Shown here: piece by piece, positions 1 through 8,250 of the stretch | Layout: every line of letters starts with the position of its first letter | Position numbering within the stretch: the stretch's first letter is position 1 | Origin: a virus | Length of the DNA stretch: 49,004 nucleotides | IMG/VR virus record: IMGVR_UViG_3300027498_000005 | Coordinates: 1-49,004 of that record | Direction: 5' to 3' (one strand) | Position numbers and translations under genes: made by a program | Notes under the pieces: model-generated | Told to the model about the DNA's origin: nothing | What the model saw: only the letters and a program-made list of their open reading frames with translations | Databases searched by the model: none

Positions 1-1685
1 GCAATGGTAGAACGTTTTTTAACGGTAATAATTTTGGATGGATGTCTCCCGGGTTACAAAATGAAGGCTATCAATTTACAGGAACACCCACAGAGGTTGT
101 TGATATTGTTTTACCTACTTCTGGTACGGTCGATTTAAGTAATTTGGTAGCAGGCGGCACAGACAATTCTTTGTCAGAAGTAGACCAGACATTAATCGAG
201 AGTAGAGTTATTGATTTAGGAGGTAATTCTCTAGATATAGATGATGACGGAACAGGTCTGTTTTCTTTAAGTCCAACTAGTTTGTCTTTAGGGGTTGTGC
301 CAACCGTTCCAAACTCCAGTACTCCTTCAACGGACAATCATTTAACTCCTAAAGGTTATGTAGACAACGCTATAACAGCAAGTAACCAAACAGCAATCGA
401 AGTACCTTATACAAATAATTCACAACCAACAGTAGAGAGTGGTTTAGATGATTTATATACTAGAACCCCTAAATTAAATGAGGTTAATGACTTCAATACT
501 TTTAATAATTTTGAAGGTGGTTTATCTATTGGAAAAAATGGAGTAACTACAGGAGGTACAGCGGGTACAGGGCAATTAACTTTTTTTCCTTATGATAAAC
601 AATCGAACTCATTGACAAATCTTCATTCATTAACAGCTACTTCAACGGGGCAATTAAGGTATTTTAAATCTAATGGTTATTCAGGAAACGCCACTAATGG
701 TATTTCTTTTGATTTTACAAATTCAGCTCTTAGAATCGTTAACTTTCCTGATAAAAATGGTACGGTAGCTTATTTGGATGATATAAATGGAGGAGGCTCA
801 GGCTTATCAGGCGAAAACGTATACATGGATTTAACTTCTGGAGACATCGATGCATCAAACAACAATTTTATAAATTCTTTAGACATTTCTGCTAGAAATA
901 ATAATATAGTAAATGGAGCAACTTCTGTAACTTTTGGTTCTGGAATTACTACAACAAGAATAGCAATTTTTGAAGGAGAAGAAACTACAGTAGATTATGA
1001 GTTAATACCAGACACTAATTATAAATTTAGAGGTACTGCTTATGATGAAAATAAAGAAAGGGCATTTTTACATGATAATGAAAAATTAAAGTGTACTAAT
1101 TTTGATGATACTATAATTAATAAAAAAACAGTTGGTGGGGATATTTATTATGTAAAAAGTACTTGCGAGATAGTGGCTAATACCTTACCACACCCTAATG
1201 ATAATAGTGCTAATGCCGAATTAATTGATGGTATGGCATTTTCATTCCCTCCCGATGAAGCTAATAACGTAGCGTCTACATCTAATGTTGTTATTAGTTT
1301 AAACGGAACTGCAACAATTTCTAGTGTTGCTAATACGGACAATGGTTACGGTAAAAGTTATGTAGGCTCAACTACTTCTAATGCTACAGGGGGAGCTGAT
1401 AGAATAGGTATAACTTTTGATGTTCCGACCACTGGAACAGTTAAGATTTTACTTGACTACAGAATGACGGTGGGTACTGAAGGTAGATATAGATTAATAT
1501 CTGGAGGAACAGGCTTTACAAATCGTACTGATTTAGACAATACAACTTGGCAAGGCGATATATTAGAAGATGTGGTTACTGTGGATGGCTCTGGAACTAT
1601 CTTTTTACAAATTTACGGAGAAGGAAATACAGGCGGTAATGTAGGTGACACAATGGAATTTATAATCTCAGCAGAAGCGCAATAA
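1..1685 (+). CDS. Tail fibre/adhesin, C-terminal part (continues from 48434 across the window join)
   Basis: The frame is open from the first bases and stops at 1685. Base 49004 plus bases 1-2 make a GGC codon that links this frame to the CDS starting at 48434, giving one protein of about 751 residues if the molecule is circular; the ATG at 42 is therefore not the real start. A stretch STPSTDNHLTPKGYVDNAI is typical of phage tail-fibre repeats placed before a coiled region. Gly/Asn/Thr-rich beta sequence follows, and the last 130 residues look like a beta-sandwich carbohydrate-binding domain. It is followed after 2 bases by the tailspike gene. The role in host binding is inferred from composition and position. 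Confidence 0.8.
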   Translation, partial: NGRTFFNGNNFGWMSPGLQNEGYQFTGTPTEVVDIVLPTSGTVDLSNLVAGGTDNSLSEVDQTLIESRVIDLGGNSLDIDDDGTGLFSLSPTSLSLGVVPTVPNSSTPSTDNHLTPKGYVDNAITASNQTAIEVPYTNNSQPTVESGLDDLYTRTPKLNEVNDFNTFNNFEGGLSIGKNGVTTGGTAGTGQLTFFPYDKQSNSLTNLHSLTATSTGQLRYFKSNGYSGNATNGISFDFTNSALRIVNFPDKNGTVAYLDDINGGGSGLSGENVYMDLTSGDIDASNNNFINSLDISARNNNIVNGATSVTFGSGITTTRIAIFEGEETTVDYELIPDTNYKFRGTAYDENKERAFLHDNEKLKCTNFDDTIINKKTVGGDIYYVKSTCEIVANTLPHPNDNSANAELIDGMAFSFPPDEANNVASTSNVVISLNGTATISSVANTDNGYGKSYVGSTTSNATGGADRIGITFDVPTTGTVKILLDYRMTVGTEGRYRLISGGTGFTNRTDLDNTTWQGDILEDVVTVDGSGTIFLQIYGEGNTGGNVGDTMEFIISAEAQ

Positions 1686-1687
1686 AA

Positions 1688-4666
1688 ATGAAAAAACTAC
1701 TATATATATTATTTTTAATTACTAATGTAATTATAAGTCAAGATAGGTTTGTAAACGAAACAGCTATAGGTAGTGGTGATGGATTAAGTGATGCGACGGC
1801 TTGGACTTTGCAACAATCTACATCTGCCACAGCTGGAATGACTGTTTATATTAAATCAGGGGATTACAACATAACTTCTAAGCTTAATTATAATAATTCT
1901 GGAACAAGTTCTAGTCATATTAAGATTGTAGGTTACACAACAAATGTAAACGATATAATTAGTCAGGAATATTCAACATTTGCAGACGATGATTTAATTT
2001 CAAATAGTAATATGCCTAACATTTCAGGCAGCAGCTTAACTACCTTTAATGCTATTGAAATTAACGGAGATTATGTAGAATTTCATAATATTTTAGTAAC
2101 CAATTCAAACATAGCGTTTCAAATAGATGGTAACAATAATACAATTGATAATTGTGTAGCAAAAGAATTAGGTTCTGTAGGTGATTTAGATTATACAGGT
2201 AGAGGTTTTGTAATTTTAGGAGATAGTAACACAATTACAAATAGTCATGCAAATGATTGTACCGCAGAAGGTTTTTTCGATGAAGGATTTGGTAATACAT
2301 TTTCTAACAATTATGCTTATGCTACTACAAATCACGAGACAGATTATATGTTTGTTATGAAAGGTGATGGTACTGGCGGTTCTGTAACAAATTCTAAATC
2401 AAAAAGAGATTGGACAGGCGGACATGGTTCTAGAGTTTTTTGTATAAAATCTGGTAGTAATTATAATGTAAATGGTGTAATTGGATATAATTCTGCAATT
2501 CAAATAAATAGAACTTCTTCTTTTAATAACACAATAGAAAACTTTGAATTATTTGGAGAGCGTTCTCAAATTTCATTCAATAATGGTGCGCATGATAATA
2601 TTGTTAAAAATGGTACGGTAGAAGGTGATTTTGCTTGTGTAGTGTTCAATAATAATGCGGAAAATGACGGAGATGGAGACAAGATGCCTGATGATAATCT
2701 TGTTATGAATACCATTTTTACAGGCACAGGAAGAGTATTTCAAATAAATGATGACGTTAATTTAAACACAAGTACTTTAAGCGCTACAGGCAACAAAATT
2801 CTAAACTGTGTATTTGATGGTCAAAATTTAGGTCTTGGTCAGTATGTAAATATTACAGATTTTACTGTTAGAAATTCTATATTTATAAACCAAACAGGTA
2901 ATTTAGTTTACAATCCTAATTCACATACAGGGAGTATAACTTATGAATATTGTAATTTCTTTAATTCAAGTAATACGCCTTCTGCAGCAAATATAACTTC
3001 TTTAGACCCTTTATTTGTTTCTGCTACAGATTATCATTTACAATCTAATTCTGGTGTAATAAATATAGGAGTTGCTGATCCAGATAGAATTTTAGATTTT
3101 GAAGGAAATGTTATTGCAGGGCTTCCAGATTTAGGTGCTTATGAATATCAAACAAACACAGGAACACCAACAGTTATTTTAAACACTCTAAAAGCTTTTC
3201 CAGATGCTTGGGGAGAAAGAGCGGAAATAATTACAGGAGGTCGTGGAGGTGTTAAATTTTTTATAACAGATTTATCTGATTCAAGCATAGCTAATTTTGT
3301 ATCTGCCACAGCTTCTACAGAAGAACACTATACAGGTACTCTAAGAGGTTCTTTAAATACAGGTATAGTAGGTATGCAGATAATACCTAGAATCTCAGGA
3401 AACACAGTTGCTACTAGTTCTATGTTTACAAATACAGGTGGTAATTTTGGGTATCATGGACATTTAGCCCCCGAAGGTGGTTTTGCTTTTACAAATAGTC
3501 GTATGTGGCTGGGGGAAATGGACAATGTATCTATACGTTTTTTAAAGGCTAGAGTCGGTAAAGATGTTACAACGAATTATGATGCATTAACTATTTGGGG
3601 AGATTGGACTAAAGGTGGTATAGTTGACCATAGTTCTTTTGCTTGGGCTGCTGATGAAACGTTCTCAGTTGGTTTTGATGACGTAAGTAAGCAGACTACG
3701 GTTATCAGCCAGTATAACATTATTGGGCAATGTATTGACGGACACAACACAGGTTCAATTATAGGTAAAACTAATCCTAATGCAGGTTATGGTGGGGAGG
3801 TAAATTGGCATAAAAATGTATATGTAGGTGTTACGCATCGCACTCCAAATTTTGCAGGGGACACGGATATGTATGGTCGTATTTATAATAATGTAATTTA
3901 TGACTGGCAATACAGGCTTACTAATTTAGTTGGTGCCCCTACCGTAGATGTAGCATATAACTATTATAAGAAAGGTCCAAATTCTGGATCAATTGCAACT
4001 TATGAGCGTAATGTTTATCAAGAGTTACAGTCTACTCACCCACACCCACCTAGTATATTTACAGAAGGAAACTATATACCTGGAGATTTTACAGATTTAC
4101 AAGCAGACAATCAAATATTATGGAATTATTTTGACACAAGTCACAATCCTTTACCTAGCTCATTATTTAGAAATACAAGATTAAGTGTTTCACCAAATTT
4201 TGGTTATGAACCTATAACAGCTTTAGAAGCTTATCAAGAATTAATTATAGATAGAGAGGTCGGAGCAAATAGAAGCGTAAACAGTTCTGGTGATGTTGTT
4301 GTAAGCCATGATAGTGTAGATGAATACTATTTAGATGCTATAGAAAATGGTACAAATCCACGAACTGTTCAAGCTAATTGGAACCATCCTTCTATTCCTT
4401 CAAATTCTTTTTATACAGATACAAATTGGAATGGTATACCAGATTCTTTTGAAACAACACATGGAATTAATGATTCTGGGGATATTATTCTTAATTGGGA
4501 TTTTGGAACCTATAAAGTAATAAATAATGCGGGATACAATGCTTTTGAAATTTGGTCTGCTTATATAGCAGGCGATTTTGATAGACTAGAAAAAACAGGA
4601 ATTTCAATACCCAATTTACCAAGTTTAATACAATACCAATCAATCATTAATAGACGAAGATTTTAA
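1688..4666 (+). CDS. Tailspike: signal peptide + right-handed beta-helix + pectate-lyase-like domain
   Basis: 992 residues. It starts with a Sec-like signal peptide (MKKLLYILFLITNVIISQ). Residues ~20-485 resemble a PL6/chondroitinase-B type right-handed beta-helix, ending with the hallmark LPDLGAYEY. Residues ~500-990 resemble Bacteroidota family-1 pectate lyases: AFPDAWGERAEIITGGRGG near 501, YDALTIWGDW and VDHSSFAWAADE near 631-650, and NWNGIPDSFETTHGIN near 911. This suggests a depolymerase that cuts capsular or algal/plant-type polysaccharide during adsorption. The gene lies 2 bases after the fibre gene in the same operon. A signal peptide on a virion enzyme is unusual; the protein could instead be secreted by the infected cell. 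Catalytic residues and substrate were not established. Confidence 0.8.
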   Translation: MKKLLYILFLITNVIISQDRFVNETAIGSGDGLSDATAWTLQQSTSATAGMTVYIKSGDYNITSKLNYNNSGTSSSHIKIVGYTTNVNDIISQEYSTFADDDLISNSNMPNISGSSLTTFNAIEINGDYVEFHNILVTNSNIAFQIDGNNNTIDNCVAKELGSVGDLDYTGRGFVILGDSNTITNSHANDCTAEGFFDEGFGNTFSNNYAYATTNHETDYMFVMKGDGTGGSVTNSKSKRDWTGGHGSRVFCIKSGSNYNVNGVIGYNSAIQINRTSSFNNTIENFELFGERSQISFNNGAHDNIVKNGTVEGDFACVVFNNNAENDGDGDKMPDDNLVMNTIFTGTGRVFQINDDVNLNTSTLSATGNKILNCVFDGQNLGLGQYVNITDFTVRNSIFINQTGNLVYNPNSHTGSITYEYCNFFNSSNTPSAANITSLDPLFVSATDYHLQSNSGVINIGVADPDRILDFEGNVIAGLPDLGAYEYQTNTGTPTVILNTLKAFPDAWGERAEIITGGRGGVKFFITDLSDSSIANFVSATASTEEHYTGTLRGSLNTGIVGMQIIPRISGNTVATSSMFTNTGGNFGYHGHLAPEGGFAFTNSRMWLGEMDNVSIRFLKARVGKDVTTNYDALTIWGDWTKGGIVDHSSFAWAADETFSVGFDDVSKQTTVISQYNIIGQCIDGHNTGSIIGKTNPNAGYGGEVNWHKNVYVGVTHRTPNFAGDTDMYGRIYNNVIYDWQYRLTNLVGAPTVDVAYNYYKKGPNSGSIATYERNVYQELQSTHPHPPSIFTEGNYIPGDFTDLQADNQILWNYFDTSHNPLPSSLFRNTRLSVSPNFGYEPITALEAYQELIIDREVGANRSVNSSGDVVVSHDSVDEYYLDAIENGTNPRTVQANWNHPSIPSNSFYTDTNWNGIPDSFETTHGINDSGDIILNWDFGTYKVINNAGYNAFEIWSAYIAGDFDRLEKTGISIPNLPSLIQYQSIINRRRF

Positions 4667-4669
4667 GTT

Positions 4670-5056
4670 ATGGAAGAAACAAATTATTTTACAGGACATC
4701 ACGAGTTAGCCTTCCATTTGTGGGGATTATTATTTGCACTAATAGGTACTTTAGTTACAAAGAGAGTTTATTGGTTAATTAGAAAATCTAAATGTAAAGC
4801 TTTGGGTCATAATCATGATTTTAGCTATAAAATTTGGATTAAAGAAAATTGGATTGACACTATGGCGGCAATAGCTACTACTTATTTTATTGTAAGATTT
4901 TTAGATTTTTGGTTAGACAACATGAAAGAAAATGATATAAAACCATTTGGTTATAATATAGCAGAAGCTCACGACCAATTAGTGTTTTATTTGCTAGGTG
5001 CAATTTTAATACAAATACCTTACCATAAATGGTTAAGACCTTATACGGAACATTAA
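4670..5056 (+). CDS. Membrane protein, holin candidate
   Basis: 128 residues with three probable transmembrane stretches (about 11-30, 62-82 and 102-118) separated by charged and His-rich loops. It sits 3 bases after the tailspike and upstream of the endolysin, which is the usual place for a holin. No holin family signature was recognised, so the call rests on membrane topology and position. It could also be a superinfection-exclusion protein. Confidence 0.55.
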   Translation: MEETNYFTGHHELAFHLWGLLFALIGTLVTKRVYWLIRKSKCKALGHNHDFSYKIWIKENWIDTMAAIATTYFIVRFLDFWLDNMKENDIKPFGYNIAEAHDQLVFYLLGAILIQIPYHKWLRPYTEH

Positions 5057-5072
5057 TAGCATAAAGATTAGC

Positions 5073-5732
5073 ATGGATAAAGAAGAAGGTATTATCGAGG
5101 TTTTAAAATCTCTCGATACATGGCAAGTATTTACAGTAGTATTAATAGGTATTTTTTTATACTTTATTTTTAAAACAGAACTACTAGATAAATTTTTAAA
5201 GGCTAAAAGCAATAAAGCAGAAGAAAAACTTAAAAATGAAATTGAACGTGTAAAAGATGAATTTGCAGAAAGAGCATTTAAAAATATAGAAAGTGCCGCA
5301 CATCATTCCGTAGAATCTCTAGAGCATTGTATAGGTGCAAATTACTATGTAATACATGATTCAGGTGAAGATTTAAGAAATGTCGAAAAATGGTATTTGG
5401 CAGTATTAAGAAGCACATCATTTGCTATAGGCACGGATTATCAAGAACCTGTGTTGATTAATTCGGGATTTAGATGGTTAAATGAACAGGCTAGAGACAA
5501 GATGTTTATATATGTTCCAGATGCTGAAAATGAACCAAACTTAAAAGGAATAGATGGAGAATACATGTCTACAATGGGAATAAAAAGTTGTGCTTTGTGT
5601 TTAGTTAAAAATGAAACAAAAGTATATCATTTAGTAAGCTTGAATTTTGATGTTGTAAATCCAAAAAAAATAAATCCAAACTTAAGAAAAACAATTTTTG
5701 AGTTCAAAAGAAGTGTATTATCTAACATTTAA
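5073..5732 (+). CDS. Membrane-anchored protein with possible GAF-like domain
   Basis: 219 residues. One transmembrane helix lies near residues 17-35 (VFTVVLIGIFLYFIF), followed by a Lys/Glu-rich coiled region to about residue 75. A globular C-terminal domain has the alternating strand and helix pattern and the CALCLV...VYHLVSLNF segment seen in GAF-like sensor folds, but this is a weak resemblance. It lies in the tail/lysis operon. No function is assigned; a lysis-timing or membrane-anchoring role is only a guess. Confidence 0.6.
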   Translation: MDKEEGIIEVLKSLDTWQVFTVVLIGIFLYFIFKTELLDKFLKAKSNKAEEKLKNEIERVKDEFAERAFKNIESAAHHSVESLEHCIGANYYVIHDSGEDLRNVEKWYLAVLRSTSFAIGTDYQEPVLINSGFRWLNEQARDKMFIYVPDAENEPNLKGIDGEYMSTMGIKSCALCLVKNETKVYHLVSLNFDVVNPKKINPNLRKTIFEFKRSVLSNI

Positions 5733-5747
5733 AAACAAACAAAAATT

Positions 5748-5876
5748 ATGAAATATTTAGATAAATTTTTTGCATGGTTAAACAGAGGAAAGTCCGCACC
5801 TATAAAATGGATGGTATTTATTATTGTGGCTTTTGTGGCATCATATGAATTTTTTCTTTGGTTGTTTAAATTATAG
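5748..5876 (+). CDS. Small single-TM protein
   Basis: 42 residues starting MKYLDKFFAWLNRGKS, then one hydrophobic helix (MVFIIVAFVASYEFFLWLF). The ATG follows an A-rich leader (AACAAACAAAAATT) also found before other genes here. It lies 4 bases before the endolysin, so it is a second candidate lysis (holin or pinholin-like) protein. Recognised from topology and position only. Confidence 0.6.
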   Translation: MKYLDKFFAWLNRGKSAPIKWMVFIIVAFVASYEFFLWLFKL

Positions 5877-5880
5877 GTAG

Positions 5881-6306
5881 ATGAAACACATACTATTAGC
5901 ATTATCGCAAATTGGACAAAAAGAAATTGTTGGAAAAGGAGACAATCTACAAATTTTAGATTACTTCAATGAAATTGGTTTTGATGGTTCAAAATTAAAA
6001 GATGAAACGGCATGGTGTTCGGCATTTGTAAATTGGGTATGTAAAAAATCAGGTTTAGAATTTACTGGAAAATTAAATGCACGTAGTTGGTTAGGCGTTG
6101 GTCATAAAAGATTAGGTAAACCACAAATAGGGGATATTGCAGTTTTTTGGCGTGAAAGTCCAAAAAGTTGGAAAGGTCATGTGGGTTTTTTTATAAGGGA
6201 AAGTAAATACTATGTATATGTGTTAGGAGGTAATCAATCTAATCAGGTTAAAATATCGGCATACAGAAAATCCAGATTGCTGGAATATAGAAAATTAGAT
6301 AAATAA
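5881..6306 (+). CDS. Endolysin, NlpC/P60-CHAP-like peptidase (TIGR02594 type)
   Basis: 141 residues. The sequence around WCSAFVNWV puts the catalytic Cys at residue 46, and KGHVGFF gives the His at residue 100, the Cys-His layout of TIGR02594/NlpC-P60 cell-wall peptidases. GDIAVFW between them is also typical. Length is close to the whole domain, with no separate wall-binding domain. No signal peptide is visible, so release to the periplasm would need a holin, consistent with the membrane proteins just upstream. It would cut peptide cross-links in peptidoglycan at lysis. Confidence 0.85.
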   Translation: MKHILLALSQIGQKEIVGKGDNLQILDYFNEIGFDGSKLKDETAWCSAFVNWVCKKSGLEFTGKLNARSWLGVGHKRLGKPQIGDIAVFWRESPKSWKGHVGFFIRESKYYVYVLGGNQSNQVKISAYRKSRLLEYRKLDK

Positions 6307-6311
6307 AAATT

Positions 6312-6614
6312 ATGCGTTGGAAAGTAGTATTACAAATGATAGTATTAATAGCTGTTATGTTTTCAGGACTTGGAGTGTACACTTCTTTAGTATTAAAGCC
6401 TATTGTAATAGAAAGTATTAGGCAAGAAACGACTAAAACAGAAACGAATATTAAAAACGATGTAGAGAATAAATTTAAAAAAATAGAATCTCTACACGCT
6501 AATCTTCCTGTTACGACAGAAGCTAAAAGCACTATAGTAACTAAGAGTAAGGATTCCATTTGCCTACCAATAGAGAATTTAACCAGGAGACAAAAGAAGC
6601 GGTTGGGGTTATGA
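6312..6614 (+). CDS. Spanin-like membrane protein (Rz-like candidate)
   Basis: 100 residues with one N-terminal membrane helix (about 5-30), then a charged, probably helical periplasmic part (ESIRQETTKTETNIKNDVENKF). This layout and the position directly after the endolysin fit an inner-membrane spanin subunit. No overlapping lipoprotein partner was found in the following 80 bases, so pairing is unproven. The start follows the recurrent ATAAATAAAAATT leader. Confidence 0.6.
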   Translation: MRWKVVLQMIVLIAVMFSGLGVYTSLVLKPIVIESIRQETTKTETNIKNDVENKFKKIESLHANLPVTTEAKSTIVTKSKDSICLPIENLTRRQKKRLGL

Positions 6615-6694
6615 TTATATAGATTAAAGGTGTGTGTTGGCATAGTTACGGGTGCCGTTACAGTTGTGGTTTTAATACTATAACAATGAATTAA

Positions 6695-7300
6695 ATGTGC
6701 GTATTGCAATTAGAAATGGAAATGAAAGAATTAGAACCTTTTAAGTTAAGGGATCATTTAGTTCCTTTCCTTTTCGACGAATTTAAATCCGAACAAACGG
6801 TTATAATGCCTGGTTTAAAAACTAAGGCCATAAAACTAAATAGGCGTTCTAGTCTCTGCCGAATTATAACCATGGTGCATGCCCGTTATGATGAAAAAGT
6901 ATGTGTAGAGCCAAATTCTCCTGGTATTACCTACGATTATAAGCTTCAGTTTTCTATTAAAATGGGACTTGGGGGTATGAAATATGAGTCTTCTTTGTAT
7001 AAGAGCTACAAACATATTTATGAAAAACTATACTTTTCTAAAAGCGATAATCAGGTTGTAAACGGTTTTTTTGAAGATATTTTCAGGACCGCATTTATAT
7101 ATTATGTTTCTAGCGCCAAAGATGATGCAAAATGTGGAAACATTAGGGCTGCAATAAATAGATTTATGGATAAATACGAATTATTAGAGCTTGGTTTTGA
7201 TAACGAAGCTCTTAGGGTTTTGTATTATAGAGAAACTGGGAAAGAAAATAAGTTAAGTAGGTTTCAGCATAAAATGGCTAACAAAGTATATAACTTCTAA
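6695..7300 (+). CDS. Hypothetical phage protein, end of tail/lysis operon
   Basis: About 201 residues from the ATG at 6695; ATGs at 6716 and 6722 are equally possible starts. The protein is soluble and rich in Lys, Tyr and Phe with no motif I recognise. It lies between the lysis genes and the head module, followed by a late-type promoter element at 7306. No function proposed. Confidence 0.7.
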   Translation: MCVLQLEMEMKELEPFKLRDHLVPFLFDEFKSEQTVIMPGLKTKAIKLNRRSSLCRIITMVHARYDEKVCVEPNSPGITYDYKLQFSIKMGLGGMKYESSLYKSYKHIYEKLYFSKSDNQVVNGFFEDIFRTAFIYYVSSAKDDAKCGNIRAAINRFMDKYELLELGFDNEALRVLYYRETGKENKLSRFQHKMANKVYNF

Positions 7301-7305
7301 AATGG

Positions 7306-7341
7306 TGTTACAAGTTTAATAGTCTTTTTTGTCCACTTTCG
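7306..7341 (+). promoter_or_regulatory. Late promoter element, copy 1 (before head module)
   Basis: TGTTACA at 7306-7312, 21 bases, then CACTTTCG at 7334-7341, matching four of six fixed positions of the Bacteroidota -7 box TAnnTTTG. The spacing equals that of four other copies. The GTG start of the protease lies only 4 bases after the box, so the message would be leaderless. This copy has the weakest -7 box. Confidence 0.55.
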
Positions 7342-7345
7342 TAGT

Positions 7346-8230
7346 GTGAAAGTAAATCAGTTATTATCAGACGTTATAAGAGGAACGTGGTTATTAGAAC
7401 CAACGTACCTTTTGGGCTTTGCTCCGCAAGTAAAAAAAATTATTGAAGGCGATGTTCTGGATATAGAAAACAGTACCGATGCCCTGGTTAAAATTATAGA
7501 TAATCGTGGGAATGTTGTAAAAGCCGATGAAGATGGTTTTATAGATATTCCTGAAAATTCTGTAGCAGTAGTCTCTATGATGGGTGCTGTTATAAAATAT
7601 GGCGATTGGTGTACGTATGGTGCCGATGAAATATCTGCAGCTTTAGAACAGGCCGATAAAAATCCGAATATAAAAGGAATAATATTTACTATAGATGGTC
7701 CTGGAGGCGCTGTAAGTGCTATAGGTCCATTTTTACAGTTTGCTAAAACAAAAACAAAACCTATTGTTGGTTTAGCAGATGCTTGCATGTCTCTTCATTA
7801 TTGGACAGCCTGTGCCGTTTGCGATCACATAATGGCAGATAATGATGTGTCTGCACGCTTTGGCAGTGTAGGAGTTGTAAGTACCTTCAGGGATGCGCAA
7901 CCGTATTGGGAAAAGCAAGGAATTAAGTTCCATGAAATATATCCTCCAGAATCTGCAAATAAAAACGAAGCTTTTAGACTAGCTCTAGAAGGGGACTATT
8001 CCAAAATTATAGAAGAACATTTATCACCAATTGCAAAAAAGTTTCAGTCTGCAGTACGTACTGGTAGACCAAACCTTGTAGAAACGCCTGGCGTTTTAAA
8101 TGGCAAAACGTATGATGCCGATTTAGCTATTGGAAATGGAATGATAGATGGTATTGGTAGTTTTTCCGATGCCATGGAAATGGTAAATAAACTGGCAGCA
8201 AGCAACGAATTACAACGATTATTATTATAA
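7346..8230 (+). CDS. Head maturation protease, S49 (SppA/ClpP-fold) family
   Basis: 294 residues with a GTG start. IKGIIFTIDGPGGAVSAIG (about 109-127) is the S49 strand and oxyanion region; ACMSLHYWTA places the probable nucleophile Ser at 149, followed by RFGSVGVVSTF. Phage S49 enzymes cleave scaffold and capsid proteins during prohead maturation. The next gene encodes a capsid protein with a scaffold-like N-terminus, the likely substrate. It is the first gene of a three-gene unit behind late promoter copy 1. Confidence 0.85.
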   Translation: MKVNQLLSDVIRGTWLLEPTYLLGFAPQVKKIIEGDVLDIENSTDALVKIIDNRGNVVKADEDGFIDIPENSVAVVSMMGAVIKYGDWCTYGADEISAALEQADKNPNIKGIIFTIDGPGGAVSAIGPFLQFAKTKTKPIVGLADACMSLHYWTACAVCDHIMADNDVSARFGSVGVVSTFRDAQPYWEKQGIKFHEIYPPESANKNEAFRLALEGDYSKIIEEHLSPIAKKFQSAVRTGRPNLVETPGVLNGKTYDADLAIGNGMIDGIGSFSDAMEMVNKLAASNELQRLLL

Positions 8231-8250
8231 ACCCTTAATTATTAAAAACC

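Noticed and set aside
3564-3600. TGTTACA within the tailspike gene
   Set aside because: Inside coding sequence, with no -7 box at the fixed spacing.
6658-6694. Sixth late promoter before the gene at 6695 (CGTTACA at 6657)
   Set aside because: Position 21 bases downstream reads CAATGAAT, not a -7 box, and TGTTACA is not intact.
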